DNA of 39,002 nucleotides from Paulinella micropora (GCA_009731375.1 BJOX01000025.1:812013-851014); one strand, 5' to 3'. Positions 25,900 through 34,840 are shown, counted from the stretch's first letter. The notes: a model not told the origin generated them from the letters alone. Numbers and translations are program-made.

Positions 25900-26006
25900 T
25901 GATATTTTATTCATGCACTTCGTGCCTTCATAAAACATCGATAGCAAGTAAAGCAAAAAGAAAAAAAAAACGATGTTTGTTGAAGACGTGTCTGAAACAA
26001 ATATAA
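25900..26006. repeat. Intergenic hairpin element IG1
   Basis: Left arm 25900-25940 starts TGATATTT directly after the polymerase stop and ends AAACATCG. It contains the hairpin GCACTTCGTGC. Right arm 25971-26006 starts CGATGTTT and ends AAATATAA. The left arm is nearly the reverse complement of the right arm of IG2 (34409-34450). The right arm is nearly the reverse complement of the left arm of IG3 (34841-34877). Confidence 0.8.
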
Positions 26007-26010
26007 AAAA

Positions 26011-26082
26011 ATGGAGTTTACAAAAAAGAGAAAAAAAAGAAGAAGAAAAAAAGGCATCGGGCAAAGAATGGTTCAAAAGTAA
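26011..26082 (+). CDS. Tiny basic peptide, 23 aa
   Basis: ATG five bases after the AAATATAA end of IG1, followed by MEFTKKRKKRRRKKGIGQRM and three more residues. Position right after the hairpin element, as for the penton gene after IG4, is the main support. The KKRKKRRRKK core could be a nuclear localisation signal or DNA-condensing peptide, or the stub of a decayed gene. It is short enough to be chance. Confidence 0.3.
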   Translation: MEFTKKRKKRRRKKGIGQRMVQK

Positions 26083-26150
26083 GCAGTGGGAGTTGAACCG
26101 TCGACAATGACGGACGACACCACCATTTTACTAATTACACCACCCATCAC
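26082..26150 (-). tRNA. Degenerate tRNA-like sequence
   Basis: Read on the minus strand, it has a B-box match GGTTCAACTCC (26089-26099) and an A-box-like region TGGTGTAATTAGTAAAATGG (26123-26142) at about tRNA spacing within 69 nt. The T-stem and acceptor stem do not pair well, and I cannot assign an anticodon. It is either a decayed tRNA gene, a tRNA-derived sequence or a coincidence. Confidence 0.3.
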
Positions 26151-26296
26151 CACGACAGCGGGCAAATAAATTTTTTGTGTTGTGTTTTTTTCCTCAATCA
26201 ATGCACAATGTCATCACATGGTTTTTCTGAGAAAATGCGAAAGCACAGAAACATTTCTACGTTTTCGCAGTTTTGGCCTACTTTCTCACGGAAGAG

Positions 26297-26794
26297 ATGA
26301 GCGAATTTATTGATTATGAAGCCAAAGAGGCTGAAATGTCAAGTGAAAGTGAGTTAGAAATAGAAAGAGAAGAAAATAATTGGATTGATTATTATTCTGA
26401 CAAGAGCAACAAAAAAATTATTTCTGACAAAATATATTTGGAAACTAAGAAAAAAAACTTGTCCAAAAAAATAAGATTATTGAAACGAGAACTTTACGAT
26501 GTTGAATCAAGACTGGAAGCAGTTAATCAGAGAGATGAGGAACTAAAAGAAGACAAAAGACGAATGGAAAAAGAGAGAAAAGTTAAGAGGCAGAGAATTA
26601 GAAAAGAAAAAGAGACTAAGAAAGAAATAGCATTTTTGAAAAAGTGGTTAGAAAAAAATAAATTTCTAATGTCTCGCCAAGAGGAAAATTTCGCACGTAA
26701 TTTAATTGAAAAAGGTGATACATTTGATGAAGTGATAGTTAAATATAAATTGTATGTTAATGAAGCGAGAGTGGAGTCAAAAATGGTTGTGTGA
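26297..26794 (+). CDS. Coiled-coil protein, 165 aa, unrecognised
   Basis: Intact frame. I start at ATG 26297 because the upstream extension begins with TTG. The N-terminus is acidic (ESELEIEREENNWIDYY). Then comes a long Lys/Glu-rich coiled coil, about residues 45-125, with regular leucine spacing (KKIRLLKRELYDVESRLEAV). The C-terminal part ends TFDEVIVKYKLYVNEARVE. No catalytic motif, signal peptide or membrane segment. It sits alone between IG1 and the next gene on the same strand. A structural or scaffold role would fit, but I do not recognise the family. Confidence 0.6.
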   Translation: MSEFIDYEAKEAEMSSESELEIEREENNWIDYYSDKSNKKIISDKIYLETKKKNLSKKIRLLKRELYDVESRLEAVNQRDEELKEDKRRMEKERKVKRQRIRKEKETKKEIAFLKKWLEKNKFLMSRQEENFARNLIEKGDTFDEVIVKYKLYVNEARVESKMVV

Positions 26795-26989
26795 TCTGTG
26801 CTGTCTGTCTACCTGCTCACTTCTCATCAATGAACACGACACACATTTCACTACAACATAAAAGCACACTTATTATTTGACTATTTCAAAAAAAATATTT
26901 ATCTCCTATTTATTTACGAAACATAAAAAACGGCTTCAAGGCACTGCCCACACATGTTTTTTTGTGCTTTTTGGTGTGGGGCAGGTGCT

Positions 26990-27499
26990 ATGCCTCCAAA
27001 GAAGAAGCCAGACAATCCGCCAGCTGAGACACCTTCAGCGACCACAGAGCCAACCACTCCCGACGCGAAACGCCCACTTCACGAAGACGAAGAGGAGGAT
27101 GTTGGCGATGTTTCAAATGCATTAAATGCAATACAACTATACGAAGCCCAGGTGCTGTCCCCACTAAAGCATCGTGAAGAAAGTAAGTGTTTCGTGGAGT
27201 TCGTTAATGATAACAAGAAACCAGACATTGTTTTCACTAAGCCTGGGAATAACAGGGTCGAGGCGAAATATATGAAAAGCCCTGGAGAGGCTAAAGTTTA
27301 TTTCGTAACCATCGATTCTAAGGGGGTCATCCGTGTGTTTCATTCTTGGTCAGCGGTGAAGGGGTACTACATACACACTAAGGTTTGCAGACTATCACTT
27401 CAAGAAATAATAGTGCTACAAGTCCATTATTTCTTTTTTCTTCCTTTGTCGGGAAGAAGTTCTGATGTTGGCAGGGTCTATTTCCTCTCGTTTAAGTAA
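26990..27499 (+). CDS. Unrecognised protein, about 170 aa, Pro/acidic N-terminus
   Basis: I prefer the internal ATG at 26990 (MPPKKKPDNPPAE) over the upstream ATG at 26954, whose extra residues look non-coding. Residues 1-45 are Pro/Thr/Lys/Glu-rich and disordered. Residues 60-135 form a compact mixed domain (VEFVNDNKKPDIVFTKPG; AKVYFVTIDSKGVIRVFHSW) with strand-like alternation. The last 35 residues overlap the convergent integrase tail and have a different composition, so the original C-terminus may have been lost. No family recognised; the short folded domain could bind DNA or protein. Confidence 0.5.
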   Translation: MPPKKKPDNPPAETPSATTEPTTPDAKRPLHEDEEEDVGDVSNALNAIQLYEAQVLSPLKHREESKCFVEFVNDNKKPDIVFTKPGNNRVEAKYMKSPGEAKVYFVTIDSKGVIRVFHSWSAVKGYYIHTKVCRLSLQEIIVLQVHYFFFLPLSGRSSDVGRVYFLSFK

Positions 27500-28341
27500 A
27501 TGCTTTGTTTGTTTTTCTTTAGTTAGTTGCTTTAGTTCTTTATTAATATCTGTCTCTTCCGGTTCGTTAGTTGCATCTGTCTTCAATAAATGTCGTGGTG
27601 GCACTATACCATCATTTGTTAATACACAATCCGGTATCCCTTACGGGCTTTGACTGTGTAGATTTGTTTGCTCCATGTCTTTCCTCCCTTTTCTAGAATG
27701 TGTTTCTTGTTTAATTTTCTAACCCTGTCTCCCTCTTTGAAACCAAATAAATATTTATCAACATATCTATGTTGTTGGCTAATATAATTTCCTTTAAATA
27801 CATCAATAGGTGCCGCCTTAATCGCTGAATGTTCTTTCTTGTTATAATAGTAAACAACATCTTCAATATAACTTATCCAATCAAAATTGCGATTAAAAGC
27901 CCATAATACGTGTAATCTTTCTCTTAGTGTTCTAACAAATCTATCAACAATACCTAACGAATTATGATCGCCTACTTCGACCATAAATTGTTCAATTCCA
28001 TTATTTCTCATCCACTCACCAACGGCACCTTTAAACTCCCCACCATTGTCCGATATGTATGCGTTAGGCTTTGGTAATTTCTTGAGAGCATCTAAAACAG
28101 TGGTTGAAAATTTGTTTTTTATAGGTATCGTATAAGCATAACGACTATGAATATCAATCCAAATAAGGGCAAAATTATAATTTTTATTTTTTGTAGCAAC
28201 CTTACTCATATCCATTAAATCAATATTAACCATATCTAATACCTTATCAGCCCATATTGTTGTCCCTCTAGTCCTTGGCTTAGTCTGACGAAATAATTCT
28301 TGAGCAGTGCTTATCTGTTCTTCCTCTGTCGGTAGGGGCAT
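27416..28341 (-). pseudogene. int: rve-type (DDE) integrase, frameshifted near its C-terminus
   Basis: Retrovirus-like integrase of the Polinton type, which joins element ends to host DNA. From ATG 28341 the core shows Asp41 (NIDLMDM), Asp98 (YISDNGGEF) and, at the usual Glu position, Asp133 (SLGIVDRFVRTLRE). An SH3-like C-terminal segment follows (GDRVRKLNKK, KTWSKQIYTV). The frame stops at 27619. The adjacent frame, to 27416, carries a fitting continuation (PPRHLL, then a basic tail), so one frameshift lies near 27.63 kb. There is no N-terminal zinc-binding domain. The gene starts 10 bp downstream of the acidic gene's stop on the same strand, as in a two-gene unit. Confidence 0.85.
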
Positions 28342-28351
28342 GAGTAAAATA

Positions 28352-28899
28352 TCAAAATTTCAAAAATATCTTTTCTGCTTCCTTACTTTTTTCTTTATTC
28401 TTTGGTGTATTGTTATATACATTAACTGATATTTTTTCACTTCGTTTTTTACCGCCTCTCTGTTTTACGCCTGTTGTTTCATAATCTTCGCTTTCTTCAC
28501 TCTCACTTTCTTCTTCTTCTTCTTCGCTGTCATTCTCAGGCTTCTTGGGTTGTGGTGCTTTCTTTGTGTTTTTCTTCTTGGGCTTTTTAGCATTCTTTTT
28601 ATCTTTCTAAGCATATGATTTGCAATGACCTCAGACATATCAATTTCGCTATCGCTTTCGCTTGATTCATCTTCAATCTCAGGATTTTTAAGTATCTCTT
28701 TCGCAACACCAACTTCAGCATCTGTCTCAATAAGTTCTTCAGCATCTGTCTCAATAGGTTCTTCCACCGATGCTTCTTTTAATTCTCCTTTTTTACGAAG
28801 CCTTTCACGTGCCCACTCGTCCTTTCTACGTTCAGCATTTGCTCTGTTTGCTTGAACTGCTTTCTTCCAATTTTCCTTTGATGCTTCCTTTGACGGCAT
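28352..28899 (-). pseudogene. Acidic/basic low-complexity protein, probably frameshifted
   Basis: Starts at ATG 28899. Residues 1-45 are a charged helix (NWKKAVQANRANAERRKDEW), followed by acidic repeats (ETDAEELIETDAE) and a Ser/Glu/Asp-rich stretch. The first frame ends at 28465 in a Lys/Arg-rich run. A neighbouring frame continues with a more protein-like Lys/Pro then Glu/Ser-rich tail to a TGA at 28352-28354, so I infer a frameshift near 28.60 kb. That TGA is the first three bases of TGATATTT, and the integrase start follows ten bases later. No family recognised. It could be an accessory partner of the integrase, but only position suggests this. Confidence 0.45.
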
Positions 28900-28990
28900 T
28901 GTTTACCGACTAATGATATTACACAAAATAATTGTATTTTTTGTTAGTATATTTTAACAAAAATAAAAAATTAAAAATAATTAATATACA
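28900..28990. promoter_or_regulatory. Divergent AT-rich promoter region
   Basis: 91 bp between the minus-strand acidic/integrase pair and the plus-strand fibre gene. It is very AT-rich and contains the imperfect palindrome TTGTTAGTATATTTTAACAA, with a TATA-like core between the two starts. A bidirectional promoter is inferred from layout. Confidence 0.5.
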
Positions 28991-31900
28991 ATGTCGCAAT
29001 ATAAATCATTACTCGGCTTGTCAGAAATCGCGACAGACAGCCTATCAATCGCAAACTTAGACTTAACGAACACGAACATAGTTGGTCTGAATACAGACAG
29101 AGTGCCAGAAGATTCCGACCCAATAAATCTTTATTATACTGATGCGCGATTTGACACACGTCTCGCTTTAAAATCAACAACCGACATCAAAGAAGGAAAA
29201 AATTTATACTATACAGAACAACGAGTGAGGGACAACGACGAAGTTAAAGCCTCAACTCAACACAGAAGCAATACTTCCAATCCGCACCAAATCAGTTTAT
29301 ATAATTTGATAGACACAAACATATTTGCACAAGCGAGCGGACAATACTTAACTTACAACGATGTAGAAGGCAAATGGAAGAATACAGCCCTTGGTTCAAT
29401 TGATACACTTTCAGATGTAGTCTTAACCGCGCCGATAGCGATGAATAGTTATCTAACATATAACTCAATAAACTGGGTAAATAAAACCTTTCCGATAAAT
29501 GTGGACGAATTCGGCAATATTAGTATGGGAAGGAAGAATATAACAGGAGTTAATTTGCTAAATACCAAAGATGTTGATGAATGGCATCAAGACAATAATG
29601 ATAAAGTTTCAGCAGGTGGAAGTATAGATAGCCACAGCGATGTGACAATAACAGGTTTCCCAGCAGATAACCAACTGCTTATTTATAGCACAGGACAATG
29701 GAGAAACACCACACCACCATTTCTTAGATTAGACGGCACTGCAAGTATGACGGGAGGAATAAATATGAACAACCAAAACATTACAAACGTAGGTCAACTA
29801 AATGGTAGGACAATCTCAACTTGGTTATCAGAGCACGACTCCAACAACGCGAAAGTGTCAGCAAGTGGAAGTACACATAGCGATGTGATTATAACAACAG
29901 CCAGATAATCAACTACTCATTTATAGCACAGGACAATTGCGAAATGTGGCATCGCCCTTTCTTAGATTAGACGGCACCGCCAGTATGACAGGAGCATTAA
30001 ATATGGGTGGTTATGCTATTTCAGGGGCTTCTACATATAATGGAATAAATCTAGCAAATCTAGCAGTTGACAGCAATGTGGTTAAACTAACAGGAGACCA
30101 AACCATAGCAGGAAACACAAAATTTACATCAACTTTGGAAGTAAGTGGTTCATCCAATCCTACTACTTTTGATGGTATCGGCATAGCCTTTGATACAAAA
30201 ATAGGAATGATTGCAGCACAAAAAACAGCAACAGCGACTTGGTATCCGATACAAATAACGGGTTCGTATGTAGAGTTATATTTAGGCAATACTTTAATTA
30301 TAACTGCATCTGGCACAACATTAAGTTTGAATAACAACAAAATAACGAACTTGGCAGACCCTTCCGCTTCAACAGATGGAGCAAATAAAAACTATGTTGA
30401 TACCAATTTTGTTAAACTAACAACAGACCAAACCATAGCAGGAACTAAAACATTTAACAATCAAATTTCAATGGGCACTAATTTGATACCAACATTAGCA
30501 GACCATGTGGCAAACAAAAAATATGTTGATGATAATTGTGTGAAACGAACAGGAGACCAAACCATAACAGGAATTAAAACATTCAACGGGACGAGGACTA
30601 CAATAAAATATCTAACTTTAACGAACAACGCCGATTTTAATAATCAAGTTATCATTAATGGTGGAAATATTACATATAATGGGGCGAGGATATTAAACCA
30701 AAATGGAGGAGATATATTCTTTTCGCAGACATCGGGTGATTATCAATATTTCTTATTTACTTTAAATACTGCTACAAGTGGAACCGCGAACCAAAGAGGT
30801 TATGTATTCACGAATGTAGCATTTGATGTAAAAGGGGCGGGACTTTATATTTCAAAACTTTTGGATAATAAAAGTGCTTCGTCTGACATTGTCCGTTTCA
30901 ACAATGCTGGCGGTATGCGTTTTTATGGTGCTTTGGATATGAACTCAAACAACATAACAAATGGTGGAACAATAACAGGAACAACAATTACTTCAACCGC
31001 AGGAATAACTACAACCACATTAAGGGCGAGCGGATTATTAACAGCAGATGGAGGTTGCAAGTTATCTATTCAAAATAAAGTAGATGGAGGAACTGGACAG
31101 GGTATATTTCTGTGTGATACAGACAACGCAGGATGGGGGATTTATATGGCTCAGCCAGGGGCAGGTAAAAGTCTATCTGGAGGGTCTGCGGTTGCAGGCA
31201 ACGATATTTCAGGCTTTGCTATAAGATTTAGGTCTGGGTTTGCTTCAACAGATGGTTTTGTGTGGGAAAATTCGAATGAACAACTGTTAATGTCATTAAA
31301 TGGGGCAAACGGAACTTTATGGACAAAAGGATTAATAACGGCAAGTGCGGGTATATCAGCAACAACATTAACAACAAGTGGCGTACTAACTGCGAATGCG
31401 GGGATTACATACACTGGCACACTAACGTCAGTAACGAATGCTAGTGGGGCGAAAATAGGAATTCAGGGACTAACAGACGAAACAAATGCAAAAGGAATAT
31501 TTCTATGGGATACCACAAATACAAGTTGGGGAATTTAGGCGGCATCTGGTGGAGTTGGAAACACTAGAAGTTTGGCAAATGCTTTGGCAGTTTCTGGAAA
31601 TTATTTTGCTTCGTATAGTTTTCGTTTTAGGGTTGCTAATGATGCTACGATAGGTTTTATATGGGAGAATTCAGGGGAGCAACTATTAATGTCATTGAAT
31701 GGCGCAAACGGAACTTTATGGACAAAAGGATTGATAACGGCTAGTGCGGGAATTACATATTCTGGGTTGCTAACGACCACAACTACTAATGGAGCAAAAA
31801 TATGAATTCAAGGACAAACAGACGGGACAAATGCGAGAGGAATATTTGTATGGGATACTGCTGATTCAGCATGGGGGATTTATATGTCTCAGTCTGGAGC

Positions 31901-32552
31901 AAATAAAGCATTAAATGGAGGAACAGCACCAGCAGGAGTAGGCGGAGAATTAACTTCTTATGCTTTTAGATTTAGAGTGAATAATTCTTCAACGAGTGGG
32001 TTCATATGGGAGAATAGTTCAAATACTGCTTTAATGTCTTTGAAAGCAAGCGATGGACAATTATGAGTATTGTCTAATCCAATTCAATATTCAGACAGGA
32101 GAAAAAAAAGAAGAAATAAAGGAATGCTTAGGCTTAGATTTATTAATAAGTTAAATCCAGTCTGCTATCGTATGATTGATGACAACAAGAAACAAAGAAC
32201 GGGTTTGATAGCACAGGAATTAGAAGAAATACTAACAGAAATGAATATGCTAGATTTTGGCGGTTTTATAAAAGAAACAATTATGGTTCCGAGTCCAAAG
32301 CAAAGAAAAGAATGCGAATTGAAGGGTGTGAGTGTTAATCCAGCAGATGTTAAATGTGTTGATAGTGGTGATGTCGGTTATGGTATAGGTTATTCCGAGT
32401 TTATCGCCCCATTACTTAAAGCGGTTCAACAATTATCAGAAAAGTTAGTTAATTTAGAAAAAGAAAATAAACTTTTACTCAATATACTACAAGACCAAAC
32501 CAACCAATTAGCAGAAATACGAGAAGTCGTTTTTTCAAATGTCAAACAATAA
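28991..32552 (+). pseudogene. Phage-like trimeric fibre protein with C-terminal S74 chaperone, multiply broken
   Basis: About 1,190 codons, probably the receptor-binding or surface fibre. The N-terminal third has phage tail-fibre words (NLYYTDARFDTRLALKS, NLYYTEQRV, NPHQISLYNL). Next come repeated modules (FLRLDGTASMTG; DQTIAGTKTFNN; ANKKYVDDN). Then there are three tandem copies of a module of about 100-130 residues, starting near 31.05, 31.45 and 31.79 kb, each with WENS. The end is a peptidase-S74-like domain: YSDRRKK with the Ser/Lys dyad, then GLIAQELEEI, then YSEFIAPLLKAVQQL and a coiled coil. Breaks: a frameshift near 29.90 kb, TAG at 31536, TGA at 31803 and TGA at 32064. The stretch just after the Ser/Lys dyad fits the family better in another frame, suggesting two compensating indels. 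S74 domains trimerise fibres and then self-cleave before the Ser. Confidence 0.85.
31054..32066 (+). repeat. Three tandem fibre modules
   Basis: Coding direct repeats starting near 31054, 31446 and 31791, with shared words GIFL-DT, WGIYM and GANGTLWTKGLITASAGI. In copy 2 a TAG replaces the Tyr codon of copy 1 (WGIY). In copy 3 a TGA replaces the Gly codon seen in copy 2. The repeat itself therefore shows that these stops are point mutations. Confidence 0.8.
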
Positions 32553-32700
32553 TACAACTAGACTTCACAGACCGCCGCCTATTATGGATATGGATGGCGA
32601 ACTAACTCAAGAATTAAAGTGTCGTGTTCTTGAAGTAGAACTAAAGACTGAGGAAAAAAAAGTAGAGCACGAATTGGAAGATAACTGGAATTGTTGTTGA
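32539..32700 (+). CDS. Small protein, 53 aa, helical
   Basis: ATG 32539 overlaps the fibre stop by 14 bases in another frame. It starts MSNNNTTRLHRPPPIMDMDG, continues as an amphipathic acidic/basic helix (ELTQELKCRVLEVELKTEEK) and ends in Cys-Cys. The overlap with the fibre end and the intact frame suggest translational coupling or tight viral packing. Function unknown. Confidence 0.45.
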   Translation: MSNNNTTRLHRPPPIMDMDGELTQELKCRVLEVELKTEEKKVEHELEDNWNCC

Positions 32701-32748
32701 ATAAAAAACAGACCAACCGACAGCCGACTTATTAAATACTTATTTCAA

Positions 32749-32895
32749 ATGGGTATCATTATTGCCATGATAACCCTTTGTATCGTGAGGCTATCTGAAA
32801 AGAACTTACCTTGTGAGGTTGCTAATACTTATGTCAGAATTTTGACTTTACTCATAGGAATTTGCCTTCCATCACCTTCTATTTCAAAGAAGTGA
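32749..32895 (+). CDS. Small membrane protein, 48 aa
   Basis: Intact frame from ATG 32749. Two hydrophobic segments are visible: GIIIAMITLCIV near the N-terminus and ILTLLIGICL near residues 31-40, separated by a polar loop (RLSEKNLPCEV). Small membrane proteins are common in virophages and Polinton-like viruses, where roles in membrane or lysis functions have been suggested. The 3' end overlaps the end of the convergent Cys-rich gene by 12 bases. No family recognised. Confidence 0.45.
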   Translation: MGIIIAMITLCIVRLSEKNLPCEVANTYVRILTLLIGICLPSPSISKK

Positions 32896-33144
32896 GCATT
32901 CATATAAGTGTATTTTATACCAAGAAGCATCACTACCCGAACACATTAAAGGAATGGCTTCATCAAAACTAACACACCAATCACTCATAGGTTTATACAC
33001 ACATTTAAATTTAGTTTCAATACCTTGCTTTATACAATAAGCACAACTCTCATTCTTTTTTTCGCTTACCCGTGAGTAAAAGTCGCAGGCAGTTCGCGAA
33101 AATATTTTTGTTATTAAAAAGTTTATCATCAGTAATATGATCAT
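32884..33144 (-). CDS. Secreted or anchored Cys-rich protein, 86 aa, PSI-like spacing
   Basis: ATG 33144, convergent with the 48-aa membrane gene and overlapping the start of the next plus-strand gene. The N-terminus IILLMINFLITKIFS is a signal peptide or anchor. The rest has seven cysteines, with ESCAYCIKQ, FKCVYK and DWCVSFDEAIPLMC. The spacing C-x2-C-x(11)-C-x(8)-C-x(9)-C, with aromatic residues beside the Cys, resembles small disulfide-rich extracellular modules such as PSI domains. The resemblance is by eye only. A surface or host-interaction role is inferred. Confidence 0.45.
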   Translation of the reverse strand: MIILLMINFLITKIFSRTACDFYSRVSEKKNESCAYCIKQGIETKFKCVYKPMSDWCVSFDEAIPLMCSGSDASWYKIHLYECSLL

Positions 33145-33503
33145 GGCTGACTATAAATACCAAAAGATTATTTTTCTGAGTAATGATTTTGTTGGAGGTA
33201 GCAAAACATTTAATAAAAATATTCAAATGTCATTCACACCGACCAAAATGAATGTTAAGTTTATTCATTCTACGAACGACCAGACGGAAACCAAAACAAG
33301 AATTCTTTATATGGACAGAATTGGAATTATCGACATTCGCTGATAGTAATATAGCAAACATTTCAAACCTTAGATATAATTTAGGTGCCGTAGGATGGTC
33401 AGACGGACAATATACATTTAAAGTCCTTGAAACTGACAGCGGAAATATTGATACGGGAAATTTAGCAGGCCGAATTGTTGTATGCCTAGAGTTTTTGGCT
33501 TAA
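33143..33503 (+). pseudogene. Small virion-like protein, about 115 aa, frameshifted
   Basis: Starts at ATG 33137 or the second Met at 33143 (MADYKYQKIIFLSNDF). The first frame ends at 33343. The neighbouring frame carries the continuation (TELELSTFADSNIANISNLR ... GRIVVCLEFLA) to 33503, so a frameshift lies near 33.30 kb. The protein is rich in beta-strand alternation. Its position between the fibre cluster and the packaging ATPase suggests a minor structural protein. I do not recognise the family. Confidence 0.5.
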
Positions 33504-33513
33504 TCATAGAGCG

Positions 33514-34332
33514 ATGCAAAAGATAAACAATGTCAAGGTGAAGCCTGTAAAACAAGAGGGGGATGGAAACAAAAAAGCAAAAGGTTATAAATTATTTAAT
33601 GAGCCCTATTCAAATATATTTCTACTCGCCCGTAAGAAGAGCGGGAAAACGACAGCACTCTTTGAAATACTGAAACGGACTACAGACAGAAAAACCCGTA
33701 TTGTAATTATCGCTTCAACAATACACAAGGACTACATTTATAAAGCAATGGTAAAGCACTTTAAGAACAGGGGAAACCCAATGGCAATATACACCTTTGT
33801 TAAATCAGATGGTGTAAATGTGATAGACTATGAACTTGACAAACTGAACAGACATGACAAGCAACACGAAGGAGAAATAAAACAGGACAAAGAGGAAATA
33901 GAGAAACCACAATTTCTTTATTTCGGAAAGGAAAAGAAAAAAGAAGAAGGAGGTGAGAAGAAAGAGAGACCAAGTAAGTATATTTCACCAGAGGTTGTTT
34001 TTGTTTTGGACGATTTAGGGAGCGGATTAAGAGATAAGTCCGTAAGTGATTTGTTAAAAAAGAACAGACACTACAAAAGTAAGGCGATTATGTCAAGCCA
34101 GTATTTGAACGACCTACGACCAGAAGCAATTAAGCAGTTAGATTATTTATTAATCTTTCCAGGCCAGTCTCAGGATAAAATGGAACTCGTGTATAAACAC
34201 TTAGACTTATCTTTTGACTTTGATTATTTTCTTCAAAAGTATCACGAGGCTACAAAGGAGAGATTTAATTTTCTTTATGTCTCAAGTGTTGATGATGAAT
34301 TACGGAAAATTTTTGCCTATCGCATGAAATAA
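33514..34332 (+). CDS. A32/FtsK-HerA-type genome-packaging ATPase
   Basis: Intact, 272 aa, from ATG 33514, 10 bp after the previous gene. It powers loading of the viral genome into the capsid in Polinton-like viruses, virophages and nucleocytoplasmic large DNA viruses. The Walker A motif is LLARKKSGKTTA (about residues 37-48), with Ala in place of the first Gly. Walker B is VVFVLDDLG (161-169), followed by a sensor-like MSSQYLNDLRPEAI. A Lys/Glu-rich insertion lies at about 118-155. The length is normal for the family. The stop is followed immediately by TGATATTT of IG2. It opens the late structural block: ATPase, core-like protein, coiled coil, protease, penton, capsid. Confidence 0.93.
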   Translation: MQKINNVKVKPVKQEGDGNKKAKGYKLFNEPYSNIFLLARKKSGKTTALFEILKRTTDRKTRIVIIASTIHKDYIYKAMVKHFKNRGNPMAIYTFVKSDGVNVIDYELDKLNRHDKQHEGEIKQDKEEIEKPQFLYFGKEKKKEEGGEKKERPSKYISPEVVFVLDDLGSGLRDKSVSDLLKKNRHYKSKAIMSSQYLNDLRPEAIKQLDYLLIFPGQSQDKMELVYKHLDLSFDFDYFLQKYHEATKERFNFLYVSSVDDELRKIFAYRMK

Positions 34333-34450
34333 TGATATTTGACAATTTCACTTCGTGCTATTCGCGCTCTCGTTTATTGTCAAACATCGACAACCATTAA
34401 AGTAAAAACGATGTTTTATGAAACCGCGAAAGCGGGTGAATAAAATATCA
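34333..34450. repeat. Intergenic hairpin element IG2
   Basis: Left arm 34333-34389 begins TGATATTT right after the ATPase stop and ends AAACATCG. It contains the internal stem TTTGACAAT/ATTGTCAAA. Right arm 34409-34450 runs CGATGTTT to AAATATCA and contains the hairpin CCGCGAAAGCGG. The right arm pairs with the left arm of IG1, 8.5 kb away, better than with its own left arm. Confidence 0.8.
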
Positions 34451-34486
34451 AATAATATTTTTATAATTATTTTTTGTTTTTGCTGA

Positions 34487-34505
34487 AAAGATTTTTAAAA
34501 TCTTT
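34487..34505. promoter_or_regulatory. Palindrome upstream of the core-like gene
   Basis: AAAGATTTTTAAAATCTTT lies about 10 bp before the ATG at 34513. It is an AT-rich palindrome in the expected promoter or leader position. Its role is unknown. Confidence 0.35.
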
Positions 34506-34512
34506 CTAATAT

Positions 34513-34797
34513 ATGCCAGTATCACCAGTGATAATTTCACAACCATCAGGATATAACATCGGATACAATCCATCAATGCCACAGAAGGGAGGAAAAAAGA
34601 AAACTAAGAAGAAGGGATGTGGTCAAAAGGGAGGAAAGATTAACTGTGCTAAGGTCGGAAAAACTGCCTTGGCTGTTAATAAATTCCTTCGCGATAACAA
34701 GATTATTTCAAAGACCGCTAATGCCCTTGGCGATGTCGGGGTTCCATATGCGTCTCGTATTGGGTCTACCGCCGCAAAACTTGGTTATGGTAAGTAG
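34513..34797 (+). CDS. Basic Gly/Lys-rich virion core-like protein, 94 aa
   Basis: Intact from ATG 34513. The N-terminus is Pro/Ser/Asn-rich. The middle is highly basic and glycine-rich (GGKKKTKKKGCGQKGGKINC). The C-terminus is helical (VNKFLRDNKIISKTANAL) and ends AAKLGYGK. Short proteins with a basic Gly-rich segment and a 'KxxKxxKIIS...LGYG' tail recur in Polinton-like viruses and virophages next to capsid genes, and have been compared with adenovirus core or membrane-active peptides. I infer a DNA-condensing or minor virion role. It is flanked by the right arm of IG2 and the left arm of IG3, that is, by inverted arms. Confidence 0.6.
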   Translation: MPVSPVIISQPSGYNIGYNPSMPQKGGKKKTKKKGCGQKGGKINCAKVGKTALAVNKFLRDNKIISKTANALGDVGVPYASRIGSTAAKLGYGK

Positions 34798-34828
34798 CGA
34801 GGAGGTGCTGTAAAGTTTCGCTGATAGT

Positions 34829-34838
34829 NNNNNNNNNN
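34829..34838. other. Assembly gap of 10 N
   Basis: Run of N just before IG3. Sequence between the core-like gene and the hairpin element is therefore incomplete. Confidence 1.
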
Positions 34839-34840
34839 GA

